From IMG/VR virus record IMGVR_UViG_3300037508_000677, positions 1 to 23,008 of that record: 23,008 bases of DNA, one strand, 5' to 3'. This DNA comes from a virus. Of the stretch, positions 6,267-13,029 are shown piece after piece; positions within the stretch are counted from its first letter, which is position 1, and the number at the start of each line of letters is the position of its first letter. The notes beneath the pieces were generated by a model. The model had not been told where the DNA came from, made no database searches, and was given only the letters and a program-made list of their open reading frames with translations. The position numbers were made by a program, and so were the translations under genes.

Positions 6267-7096
6267 AGATCCTCCTCCTTGAGTTTCAACGTCGATGCAA
6301 TCGCGGCGACTTCCTTGGGCGATCGGTACGCCGCCGGTCGGTACTGGTCTTTCCACGCCTTCGGCGGGGGCTTGTCATCGGGGCGGCGGCCCGGCTCGCG
6401 GTTCGTGCCGCCCTTGTCCTGGCACCGCTGGAGCCAGCCGACGAGGAACCGCCGCCAGTTCCGCTTGCCGCACCGCTGGGGGTTCGCCTTGAGCCACGAG
6501 GTCGCCTTGGCGAGCTCCTGGGCAAGCACGGCTCCGGGGAACGCCGTAGCCCACTCCAGGCGGTCGGCGTCAGTGATGCCCTCCCAGCCGGAATCCGCAG
6601 ACCACGAGAGGGAAGGCTTCGCCCGCGACCGAGACGGCTTTGCCGGCTCGCTCGTGGGAACCGGCGCAGCCGGTTGTAATTCTTCTCTCTTCTCCTCTCC
6701 TCTCCTCTCCTCTAGTCCGCAATCTGTCCGCTCGTCATGCGGACAAGATGCGGACATCCTGCGGACAGACTTCGCCCGAGCGTCTAAAAGCCGCCTTTTT
6801 GCGGCATTTCCGAACCGCTCCGACCAGCCTGGGATGGTGATGGAATCGTCCGTAGACACCAACCAACCCGCCCGCTCAACAGCAGACCAGAAGGTTTCGT
6901 CCCCGCCCGCGACCGTGGCGAGCATCGACCGGGGCACCCGGATCGTGCCGTCAGCCGTCACGTGCCACGCCCACGACCACAGGCGAACCATCCGGCCGAC
7001 CACGACCTCAATAGGCTCGTGAGTCGCCGCTGCCACCTCTAGCACCTCGGGCTTCGTGCCCAGGTTGCAGTCAATGGGTATCCATTCACCGGCCAT
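6263..7096 (-). CDS. Phage replication initiation / replisome organizer-like protein
   Basis: A 277-residue protein. The N-terminal domain (about 1-110) begins MAGEWIPIDCNLGTKPEVL and continues RMVRLWSWAWHVTADGTIRV, then AGWLVSTDDSITIPGWSER. This is the winged-helix style of phage replication initiators and replisome organizers. A charged linker (about 115-150, EERRGEEKREE) follows. The C-terminal domain has ITDADRLEWATAFPGAV and a WLKANPQRCGKRNWRRFLVG segment, as in DnaT/helicase-loader-like phage proteins. AGGAG precedes the ATG. The linker-coding DNA contains iterons and a pentanucleotide tract, listed separately, resembling the placement of the lambda origin inside gene O. The assignment rests on architecture and not on a catalytic motif. 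Confidence 0.65.
   Translation of the reverse strand: MAGEWIPIDCNLGTKPEVLEVAAATHEPIEVVVGRMVRLWSWAWHVTADGTIRVPRSMLATVAGGDETFWSAVERAGWLVSTDDSITIPGWSERFGNAAKRRLLDARAKSVRRMSASCPHDERTDCGLEERRGEEKREELQPAAPVPTSEPAKPSRSRAKPSLSWSADSGWEGITDADRLEWATAFPGAVLAQELAKATSWLKANPQRCGKRNWRRFLVGWLQRCQDKGGTNREPGRRPDDKPPPKAWKDQYRPAAYRSPKEVAAIASTLKLKEEDL
6659..6806. other. Candidate intragenic replication origin (iterons, polypurine tract, hairpins)
   Basis: Three direct GCGGACA heptamers start at 6739, 6750 and 6761, exactly 11 bp apart. An inverted copy lies at 6725-6731 and a partial one at 6715-6720. On the left is a polypyrimidine tract (about 6680-6713) and a perfect 7-bp stem with 3-nt loop (6659-6675). On the right, GCCGC and GCGGC flank CTTTTT (6790-6805) in an AT-richer patch. 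All of this sits in the linker-coding part of the replication gene. Iterons inside the initiator gene are established for lambda O. Function here is inferred. Confidence 0.45.
6691..6713 (+). repeat. Pentanucleotide TCTCC microsatellite (four units plus TCT)
   Basis: Four perfect TCTCC units followed by TCT lie inside the replication gene. On the coding strand they read as GGAGA units encoding Glu, Arg and Gly. The unit is not a multiple of three, so gain or loss of one copy would shift the reading frame between the two domains. Confidence 0.9.
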
Positions 7097-7316
7097 CCGT
7101 TGGCTCCTGTCGTTCTTGGTACCACTGGCGGCGGAACACCTCGAACGTCATGCCCCCGCCCTCACTCCGGTGAGCGGCGAAAGCGATCACACACTGCTCT
7201 AGTTGCGGGTCGCGGTTGCGTTCCTGCTCTTCCTTGACGGCAGCCAAGGCTTCCCGCTGGCGGCGGGCTTGGTACTCGCGGTAGGGGAGGAAGGTTTCAT
7301 TCGCCGGGCTTGTCAT
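7086..7316 (-). CDS. Small hypothetical protein
   Basis: A 76-residue protein of unknown family. It is highly charged and helical, with YREYQARRQREALAAVKEEQ and later FEVFRRQWYQERQ. GGAGG lies seven bases before the ATG. The gene overlaps the zinc-binding gene upstream by 20 bp and the replication gene downstream by 11 bp, in different frames. The layout suggests an operon member with co-translated neighbours. Confidence 0.5.
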   Translation of the reverse strand: MTSPANETFLPYREYQARRQREALAAVKEEQERNRDPQLEQCVIAFAAHRSEGGGMTFEVFRRQWYQERQEPTDGR

Positions 7317-7545
7317 CCGTGGCCTCCGACTCTATGGGCTTCCATTCGCCACACCAGTGCCAATCACCAACCAAAGGCCACGAAAACTCTAGGTCTTTGC
7401 TTGGGTCAAACTGAGTTGGCCCAGGGGCGTGACGCCTGCAAAAACCGTACTCGTCCTTTGCTCCGACAAGCTCATCGCTCATGTCTTCGTCGGCGTCAAA
7501 ATAGTCAGGTGCTGGCTCGAAAAAACGACAGCTATTGCATTTCAT
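7297..7545 (-). CDS. Small cysteine-rich zinc-binding-like protein
   Basis: The start is taken at ATG 7545, giving 82 residues, because GGAGGGACAAC precedes it and the protein then begins MKCNSCRFFE. The longer reading to 7596 has no such site. Metal-ligand candidates are CNSC (residues 3-6), FCRRH and HWCGEW, a spacing seen in small phage zinc proteins. The centre is acidic (DYFDADEDMSDE). Base composition here is visibly lower in GC than in the flanking replication genes, as in the adjacent ParB-like gene, so the two may have arrived together. Confidence 0.6.
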   Translation of the reverse strand: MKCNSCRFFEPAPDYFDADEDMSDELVGAKDEYGFCRRHAPGPTQFDPSKDLEFSWPLVGDWHWCGEWKPIESEATDDKPGE

Positions 7546-7610
7546 GTTGTCCCTCCATTCCGCCCCGCCGCGTCGAAGCGGCACCGTGCCTATCACGGGG
7601 GCGGCGTCGA

Positions 7611-8399
7611 TCAGACTGCGGCGGAACGCTTCCGCCTCATGCCCTTGTGGTAGATGAGCGAGATCGCGTCGTAGGTCGCCATCGACCGGCCGTAAGACGA
7701 ACTGTCTCGATCCCTGCCGAGCTTTAGATTGGCGTCGGCAGCCCGTATGACGCTGCTGACCGACTTCTTGGATAGCCGAGAAACAAGACGGTCACGATCG
7801 AACGGCGAGTTCTTTTTTATGAACCAGCACATGCCGTCGATCATGTCGCCAGCCAGAGAGCCGCTCTCTCCAGGCCAAGCCTCAGTGATGATCCCAAGGG
7901 CATTCAGCAGCCCTTCGCATCCGACGCGGACGTATGACCGCTCTAATGCCTTGACGGCCTTGATGTATGGGTAGTGGCTTCCCTCGTCTCGCAGTGAGAG
8001 CTTGAGGCCGGCTTCCCTGACAACTTCAGAAATGCGGATTGTCTGCGCATCCCCCTCAGTTAACTGAGCCCGAAATAAAGCGCACGCCGACACGTTAGTA
8101 CGCTCGCGATTCTTCAGCCGAAACACCCGCGCCTCGTGCTCTTGGCCGTCAGACTGAAAAACATCGCACGGCACCATAGCAATCCCGAGCTTGCGGGCAG
8201 CAGTGAGCCGCTGCATCCCGTCCACAACCCAGTGGGTGCCGTCTCGTCTCTGCCCGACAGTGAGCGACCCGAAGGCATCTTGGTCGAGGTTCTTCGCGAT
8301 TCTGTTTACGCGTGCTGGAACGAGAGTCCGCTGGTAAGCGTCAGAGATATTGAGTTCATCAACGCCGATCTTCCGGTTCTCTGTCTTGAGCAGCCGCAT
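7611..8399 (-). CDS. ParB/Srx-fold nuclease-domain protein (DUF6551-like)
   Basis: A 262-residue protein. The N-terminal 110 residues match the ParB/sulfiredoxin-fold domain: IGVDELNISDAYQR, VNRIAKNLDQDAFGSLTV, then the signature HWVVDGMQRLTAARKLGI (about 56-73), the DGxxR box that in ParB proteins binds nucleotide. The VFQSDGQEHEARVF segment is typical of the DUF6551 branch. The C-terminal half is helical and probably a protein- or DNA-binding part. A strong AAAGGAGG precedes the ATG, and a 68-bp gap separates it from the next gene. Lower GC than its neighbours hints at recent acquisition. Role: probably DNA binding or regulation, not segregation, since no ParA is present. Confidence 0.75.
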   Translation of the reverse strand: MRLLKTENRKIGVDELNISDAYQRTLVPARVNRIAKNLDQDAFGSLTVGQRRDGTHWVVDGMQRLTAARKLGIAMVPCDVFQSDGQEHEARVFRLKNRERTNVSACALFRAQLTEGDAQTIRISEVVREAGLKLSLRDEGSHYPYIKAVKALERSYVRVGCEGLLNALGIITEAWPGESGSLAGDMIDGMCWFIKKNSPFDRDRLVSRLSKKSVSSVIRAADANLKLGRDRDSSSYGRSMATYDAISLIYHKGMRRKRSAAV

Positions 8400-8467
8400 C
8401 GCGGCCTCCTTTCATTGAAATCCATCACTCTTCGTCGAACGTCAACAAGACGCCGACTCATGCCAAA

Positions 8468-8935
8468 TCAAAAAACCTCTTCGATTCCACAAAACCGCAC
8501 GAGCGACTTGTCTACCGTGTAGAAGCGACAAGTCCGCTTCTGGATCGGGTCGTGCATCTCTTCGATACCCCACTTGTCACGCGTCCATCCGTACACGACC
8601 GCCGCGTGCTGCCGCGTTTGATCCTCGATCACATACATGAGCACGGCACGATCCGCTTTGGCGTCTTCCTTGTAGACCTCGTCCACGATCACCGTCGGGT
8701 ATCGGTAGTCACTGCGGCACGTCCACGACAGATTCGTTCGCACCTTGTGTTCAATGCGGGCTTGAATCATCAAGTCGCCATCGTCCGCGTACTGACGCCG
8801 CACCGAAGCGTCGGGCCGCACCACTTCCGGCGGAAGCCAGACTTGCACGCCACGAGCCCGAGCTTTCGCCGCGAACTCGTTCACGGCGTCGCGGCTTTCG
8901 TCCAAGTCGCGAATGAAGCTGCTGTCATCTTTCAT
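8468..8935 (-). CDS. Putative PD-(D/E)XK-type nuclease-like protein
   Basis: A 155-residue protein. The segment DGDLMIQARIEHKVR places Asp54, Glu62 and Lys64 in a D-x7-E-x-K pattern, which fits the PD-(D/E)XK nuclease core. The following VIVDEVYKED and the RAVLMYVIE strand, then KWGIEEMHDP, also suit a mixed alpha/beta nuclease of the phage-encoded type. No second domain is visible. Evidence is motif-level only and a non-catalytic relative is possible. It lies between the tyrosine recombinase and the ParB-like gene. A GAGG site lies just before the ATG. Confidence 0.5.
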   Translation of the reverse strand: MKDDSSFIRDLDESRDAVNEFAAKARARGVQVWLPPEVVRPDASVRRQYADDGDLMIQARIEHKVRTNLSWTCRSDYRYPTVIVDEVYKEDAKADRAVLMYVIEDQTRQHAAVVYGWTRDKWGIEEMHDPIQKRTCRFYTVDKSLVRFCGIEEVF

Positions 8936-8943
8936 TCATCACC

Positions 8944-9756
8944 TCAAACCAGTGCCGGTGTCCTCGGCGTCTTCGTCCTCAACTGCGACCAATCGCAGTA
9001 GGCTTGCTCGAACAGTGCCGGCGACCGATGCCCTAGGTGCAGCCGTCCGCTGCCCGCCTGCTCCATCTCGCAGTGAGTCGCCCCCGAGCGTCTCAGCCAC
9101 TTCGAGGTGCCGCCGATGCCGAGCTCGTCTAGCAACTCCCGCATCAGCCGGCACGCTTGCCGCTTGCCGCAGGCCCACCTGAGGATCGTGCCGTCGGGCG
9201 ACTTCGCGAGCATCGCGTCGATCGCGTCCAGGCAAGCGGGCGTGAGCACCCGCGTGAGCGGCTCGCCCGTCTTCGCCTGCGTCCACGCGAGCGAGTCGCC
9301 GTCGATGTGCTCGCGGCGGAACCCGAACAGATCGCCCATGCGGGCTCCGCATTCGTAGCCCAGCAGCACCCACGCTCTCAGGAACGCCCCGCGATCCGCC
9401 CCGCTGCGGAGCCGGCGACCGTCGTGCTTTCGCGTCGCATCGACCAGCGTCTTCAGTTGCGGCACCGTCCACGCTTTTGTGGGCTTCCGCCGGGCTCGCA
9501 GTTTGCCGATCCCGCGAGGGGCTTCCTCGACCCTGCCCGAGTGGTACGCGTGGCACCAGACCGAGAGCAGGATCGTCCGCTCGTTGCGGGCGGTGATGCC
9601 GCTGACTTGCTCCAGGCGGCGCGCGAGGTAGCGGTTCAACTTGTCGCTGCCGATGGTGCCGGCCCGCGCCGCGATGGCACGAACGTGCCGCCCGTAGGCG
9701 GGCGAGACCTTGCGGCCCGCGAGGTAGTGCTCGGCAAGTTCGGTGAAGGTAGTCAT
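8944..9756 (-). CDS. Tyrosine recombinase (second, non-integrase position)
   Basis: A 270-residue protein. The catalytic tyrosine-recombinase residues can be placed as Arg139 (ECGARMGDLFGF), Lys162 (TQAKTGEPL), Arg222 in KWLRRSGATH, His243 (LGHRS) and the nucleophile Tyr253 (AYCDW). The usual HxxR histidine is Lys219. The N-terminal 90 residues form the core-binding domain with a long helix region. Gene size is within the family range (about 270-400). The start ATGA-overlaps the stop of the coiled-coil gene, with GGAGGAG upstream. It lies 6.5 kb from int, inside the replication operon, so it may resolve dimers, act at a second site, or be a remnant of a nested element. Confidence 0.85.
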   Translation of the reverse strand: MTTFTELAEHYLAGRKVSPAYGRHVRAIAARAGTIGSDKLNRYLARRLEQVSGITARNERTILLSVWCHAYHSGRVEEAPRGIGKLRARRKPTKAWTVPQLKTLVDATRKHDGRRLRSGADRGAFLRAWVLLGYECGARMGDLFGFRREHIDGDSLAWTQAKTGEPLTRVLTPACLDAIDAMLAKSPDGTILRWACGKRQACRLMRELLDELGIGGTSKWLRRSGATHCEMEQAGSGRLHLGHRSPALFEQAYCDWSQLRTKTPRTPALV

Positions 9757-9938
9757 CGCGTCTCCTCCGCGAGCAGCCGCTTGTCGAGGTGTTCATTCAC
9801 ATCACGCAACGCCCGGCAGAGCGTGTGCAGACGCCGGTTCTCCTCGCGGAGCCTTTCGTTCTCAGCCTCCAGCGACTCGGCGAGTTGCCTCAGATCGCGG
9901 GAAGGTCGGGGACGGAAGATGGAGAGGAGCCAGTTCAT
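9753..9938 (-). CDS. Small coiled-coil protein (61 aa)
   Basis: Starts at ATG 9938 (GGAGG upstream, ATGA overlap with the PAPS-reductase-like gene). After a short hydrophobic and basic start (MNWLLSIFRPRP), residues 15-55 are a heptad-rich helix (LRQLAESLEAENERLREENR), a clear leucine-zipper-like coiled coil. It is probably an accessory protein that forms oligomers. Family unknown. The stop overlaps the recombinase start by 4 bp. Confidence 0.55.
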   Translation of the reverse strand: MNWLLSIFRPRPSRDLRQLAESLEAENERLREENRRLHTLCRALRDVNEHLDKRLLAEETR

Positions 9939-11212
9939 GCCACCGCCTCCGCGTCGAAGAGTCGCCGTTGCGCCCGCTCCTGCCGTTTCCGCTCTTGCTC
10001 TTGCCGCTTGGCTTCCGCACGGCGAGCATCACGCAGCCGGATGTACGTTCCGTAGGCTTCCGACTTTGGCTGCGTCTGCCCGAGCCCCTTGCACCAGTAG
10101 TCGTTCCGCAGGAGCACCTTGCACATCCGCCGCCAAGACGGTGCCCAGCACTTCGACTCCAACTCGGGCGGTGCTTCTTCGGGGATGCCCGTGTAGCCCC
10201 GCTGGTGCCAGCCCCAGATGAACTTCTTGAACCGGGCCGCGTAGTGGTCGCGAGTCTTCTTCGGCATGGTCTGCAACAAGAGGTTGCAGAACGACTTCCA
10301 CGTATGCCCCTCGGGCTTCGTGATCTTGTGGTATCCGTTGATGTTGCCTTTCTCCTCGATGTAGAGCGATCCGCTGTTCGCGCCGTTGACGCGGGCCACG
10401 AGCTTGAACCACGTCTGAGGCTCAAGAATGTGATACAGCCAGAGCCCGCGTCGCTGGTCATCGCCGAACGGCTGGCAGAGCCGTTGCTGCGAGAGCTTCA
10501 CGCCCGCTTGATTCATGCGGTCGTAAATGTTGTTGTGCGGCTTGTCGGGATGCTTGGCGTGATACCGCCAAATATCCTCGGTCAGCCAATCGTAGATCGG
10601 GTAGACGTTGAACACGCGATCCACGATGTTCGTTGTCCACCGCCGCCCGCCGAACGTCTTGCCGCGCTTCTCCCAGGTCGCAATCGCACAGTAGCGGTGC
10701 AGGCTTTCTTGCGCCCGAATGCCGATAAACCCGGCAGTGAGCTCGCCTTGCCCGTACCACTCGCCGAATAGAACGATAAACTCCTCGAACTCCATGCCGG
10801 CCACGGCGAACGGGTAGTCGCGTTCTGTCTTGCAAGCCATCGGCTTGTCGCGAACCCACGCCTCCCGCTTCGCCTCATCCCAGCACGTCCACCTGGGCTC
10901 GTAGTTCGTCACCGCGTTACGAAGCAGCATCGGCATGCAGATCCAATGCGGGTCGATGTTGTCGCGGTAGAGGTGGAACATCTCATCTATGTGGGCGATC
11001 GTGTCGGCATACTGAGCCTCGAAGTCGATGAACATCACCGCGACCTTGCGACCCCGCTTAATGGCCTCCTCCATCACGAGGTGCATCATCACGCTCGAAT
11101 CCTTGCCGCCGCTGAACGCGACGTAGATTCGCGGGAAGTTGTCGAAGGTCTCGGCGATGCGTCGCCTTGCTGCCGTCAGCACGTCGATGTCGCTGAATCT
11201 CTTGACGCCCAT
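9935..11212 (-). CDS. PAPS reductase/DUF3440-family protein (IbrA/YbdN-like)
   Basis: A 425-residue protein. The PP-loop ATP-pyrophosphatase motif is RIYVAFSGGKDSSVMMHL (SGGKDSS at 34-40), followed by KVAVMFIDFEAQY, the strand seen in phosphoadenosine phosphosulfate reductase-like enzymes. The C-terminal part (about 220 onward, with NVYPIYDWLTEDIWRYHAKH, KLSQQRLCQPFGDDQRRGLW) is the DUF3440 extension of E. coli YbdN and IbrA. The tail is a Lys/Arg/Gln-rich helix. The start at 11212 shares one base with the ParB-like gene stop (TAATG). The longer reading to 11413 is a shadow. With the preceding ParB-like protein it reproduces the IbrA/IbrB pairing. IbrA/IbrB are known as prophage-encoded transcription activators of eib genes in E. 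coli. The chemistry is unproven, and a role in nucleic-acid sulfur or base modification is possible. Confidence 0.85.
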   Translation of the reverse strand: MGVKRFSDIDVLTAARRRIAETFDNFPRIYVAFSGGKDSSVMMHLVMEEAIKRGRKVAVMFIDFEAQYADTIAHIDEMFHLYRDNIDPHWICMPMLLRNAVTNYEPRWTCWDEAKREAWVRDKPMACKTERDYPFAVAGMEFEEFIVLFGEWYGQGELTAGFIGIRAQESLHRYCAIATWEKRGKTFGGRRWTTNIVDRVFNVYPIYDWLTEDIWRYHAKHPDKPHNNIYDRMNQAGVKLSQQRLCQPFGDDQRRGLWLYHILEPQTWFKLVARVNGANSGSLYIEEKGNINGYHKITKPEGHTWKSFCNLLLQTMPKKTRDHYAARFKKFIWGWHQRGYTGIPEEAPPELESKCWAPSWRRMCKVLLRNDYWCKGLGQTQPKSEAYGTYIRLRDARRAEAKRQEQERKRQERAQRRLFDAEAVA

Positions 11213-12351
11213 TAGTAAATCTCCATCTCGCGGTCGGGAGCGGCGGTGCTCATGTCCACCGGCTTGCGACCATTTGCTTTTAGCCACTTGTTCAGAGCCG
11301 CCAGGGCCGCAGCATTCGCTGCTTCTTGCTGGTCGCTGGTCAGCAGGTAGAAGCCGCCGCGATAGGTCGCAGGGATGCCGATGGCGTAGCACGCCGCCGC
11401 TTGCCCCAGCCATGCAATGCGGTTCATGGCAGCGTTGGTCAGGTAGTGCTCACACGAGTTCTTCCACTTCGTGATGACGCCGCGCAACGCTTTCTTGAAC
11501 GCAGGGATGTCGGCCAGGAGATCCCGCATTGCGGCTTCGCATTCCGCTTTGTTCATGCCTTCCTTGGTGGTGGCATAGAACCCTGCCTTGTGGCACTCCC
11601 ACTTGTCATAGGTGTGGAAGATGCGACCTTCGTCGGACGTGTTGACAGTGCGAAAGCCAGCGGTCTCGTCTTCCCCGTAGCTCTGAACATCGTCGGTCAG
11701 TTCGGCGAAGTCGGCCTCAGTGACCGAGCCTTCAACGTCCCACGATTTCGAGAACTCTTGGTCGGTGAATAGTTCCGCTAGTCCGCTGATCTGGCAGAGC
11801 CGCAGGATCTCGTCTTGATCCATGCCGAGCTCGCGGGCGATCTTTTCGTCTGCCCAGTTGCGACGCTTCAACTCGATCACGATGTCGCTCATCGCCGACA
11901 CCGCGTGCTTGCCGCGAGCCCGGTTGTGCCGGATGGTCGAAGCGATGCGGTCGCCGCGATCCTGTCGCTCGGTGTTGATGATCGTGAGGGGAAGGTAGCC
12001 GCGAATCCGCTGCCGAACCTCCATGCACTCGCGGCCTACGCGGTTGCGGTGGAATCCGTCTACGACTTCGTGAACGTATTCACGCTTCCACGAGACGATC
12101 GGCTGCGTGTATCCGTCTTCGAGGATGGACAACTTGAGCAGTTCCATCTCTGGCGGCGCGACGCTGTTCGGGTTGTAGTCGTTCGCCTGGATGTTCTCAG
12201 TGTGAATCCACTGAATGCAGTCCACCGGCTCCCGCTTGAACGGGCCTGCGTCGTGCATCATCCGACGAGCGGCATTGAGTTCCTCGACTTGCTGGGCAAG
12301 TGGCAGTCGCTCCAACTGCTTGCACCAATCGGCAATGAAATCAAGCATCAT
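11212..12351 (-). CDS. ParB-like protein with HTH (IbrB/YbdM-like partner)
   Basis: A 379-residue protein. The ParB/Srx-fold domain carries VDCIQWIHTENIQANDYNPN, LLKLSILEDGYTQPIV and VVDGFHRNRVGRE (96-107), the DGFHR box. Next come ASTIRHNRARGKHAVSAMSD and an HTH (ADEKIARELGMDQDEILRL, about 167-185). This order is that of IbrB-type proteins, here extended by a 180-residue C-terminal region (from DVEGSV) not seen in the short E. coli proteins. That region contains HTYDKWECHKAGFY and a KAECEAAMRDLL helix. AAGGAG lies seven bases before the first of two adjacent ATGs. It probably controls or targets the PAPS-reductase-like partner encoded immediately downstream. Confidence 0.82.
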   Translation of the reverse strand: MMLDFIADWCKQLERLPLAQQVEELNAARRMMHDAGPFKREPVDCIQWIHTENIQANDYNPNSVAPPEMELLKLSILEDGYTQPIVSWKREYVHEVVDGFHRNRVGRECMEVRQRIRGYLPLTIINTERQDRGDRIASTIRHNRARGKHAVSAMSDIVIELKRRNWADEKIARELGMDQDEILRLCQISGLAELFTDQEFSKSWDVEGSVTEADFAELTDDVQSYGEDETAGFRTVNTSDEGRIFHTYDKWECHKAGFYATTKEGMNKAECEAAMRDLLADIPAFKKALRGVITKWKNSCEHYLTNAAMNRIAWLGQAAACYAIGIPATYRGGFYLLTSDQQEAANAAALAALNKWLKANGRKPVDMSTAAPDREMEIY

Positions 12352-12363
12352 GGGTTTGCTCCT

Positions 12364-12591
12364 TCAGTCCCCTCTCCACCGCTTCGGCGGCAAGTACCGT
12401 TCCTGCTCCGGGTTCTCTACCTTCCACGCCTCGAACTTGATCGCCGCGAGCTCACGCAACGCGGCGGCAGCCTCGGGCACGAGGGCCACGTAGTCGAAGT
12501 CCCCCCGCTGCCGCTTCTCCGCTTCGATCGCCACGAGGCGATCGGCGAGCGACTTCAGCCGCAGGATCGGGGCGGTGCCTTGGTTGGTCAT
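12364..12591 (-). CDS. Small hypothetical protein
   Basis: A 75-residue protein, unknown family. It is mostly helical (ILRLKSLADRLVAIEAEKRQ; AAAALRELAAIKFEAWK) with a basic end (YLPPKRWRGD). It ends 12 bp before the IbrB-like start and its ATG overlaps the next gene's stop by 4 bp. It is likely an operon member; no motif indicates a role. Confidence 0.5.
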   Translation of the reverse strand: MTNQGTAPILRLKSLADRLVAIEAEKRQRGDFDYVALVPEAAAALRELAAIKFEAWKVENPEQERYLPPKRWRGD

Positions 12592-12866
12592 GCGGGCACC
12601 TGTTGCAGAACGACGGCGCGAGTGCGGCAGTCATCGGCCCGATCCCGCAGCCCCCACGAGATCGCGTCGATCGAGCGAGCCGCGTGATCCCACGCTTCCG
12701 GCTCGCTGTCGCACCACTCGGCACCGTGATGCGCCATGTACCCGCCGGGCATCTCGACCCACCACTGCCCCGCGATAGCTCGCAAGGTGCCGGTCTGGAT
12801 CGTGATGCTCACGTACTTCGGGTGTGCTGGCCCGACTTGCAGGATCGCTCGGTAGACCGTCTTCAT
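12588..12866 (-). CDS. Small hypothetical protein
   Basis: A 92-residue protein. The start at ATG 12866 is chosen because GAGGAA lies eight bases upstream. An in-frame extension to 13046 would begin inside the SSB gene and has no site. Content suggests a small beta-rich fold (VYRAILQVGPAHPKYVSITI; GQWWVEMPGGYMAHHGAEW), then a helical tail. No family is recognised. It follows a 163-bp gap after the SSB gene. Confidence 0.55.
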   Translation of the reverse strand: MKTVYRAILQVGPAHPKYVSITIQTGTLRAIAGQWWVEMPGGYMAHHGAEWCDSEPEAWDHAARSIDAISWGLRDRADDCRTRAVVLQQVPA

Positions 12867-13029
12867 CGTTCCATTCCTCGGGGTGTATTGGCGGCGTGTC
12901 GTGCCGCAGCCGGTCGAGTCACTCGGGAGTAAGGGAGGCGGGAGCCTCGACTGCACTGATACGACGCCTCGGAAGTGCTTGGCGGCGGACGTGGCATCGC
13001 AGCCACTAGGGCAACCGCGTGCCGCTGGA
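12867..13029. other. Intergenic region between SSB and small gene
   Basis: 163 bp without a convincing gene. On the minus strand a GAGGC-TCCC-GCCTC hairpin lies in the middle. No U-tract or -10/-35 pair is convincing. The stretch may be a leader or a processing site for the downstream IbrB/IbrA-like part of the operon. Confidence 0.3.

Noticed and set aside
8400-8467. TTGACG as a promoter for the ParB-like gene
   Set aside because: No acceptable -10 at 16-18 bp; only the strong AAAGGAGG ribosome binding site is convincing.
11815-12687. 290-codon plus-strand ORF
   Set aside because: Antisense to the IbrB-like gene; no ribosome binding site and no recognisable motif.
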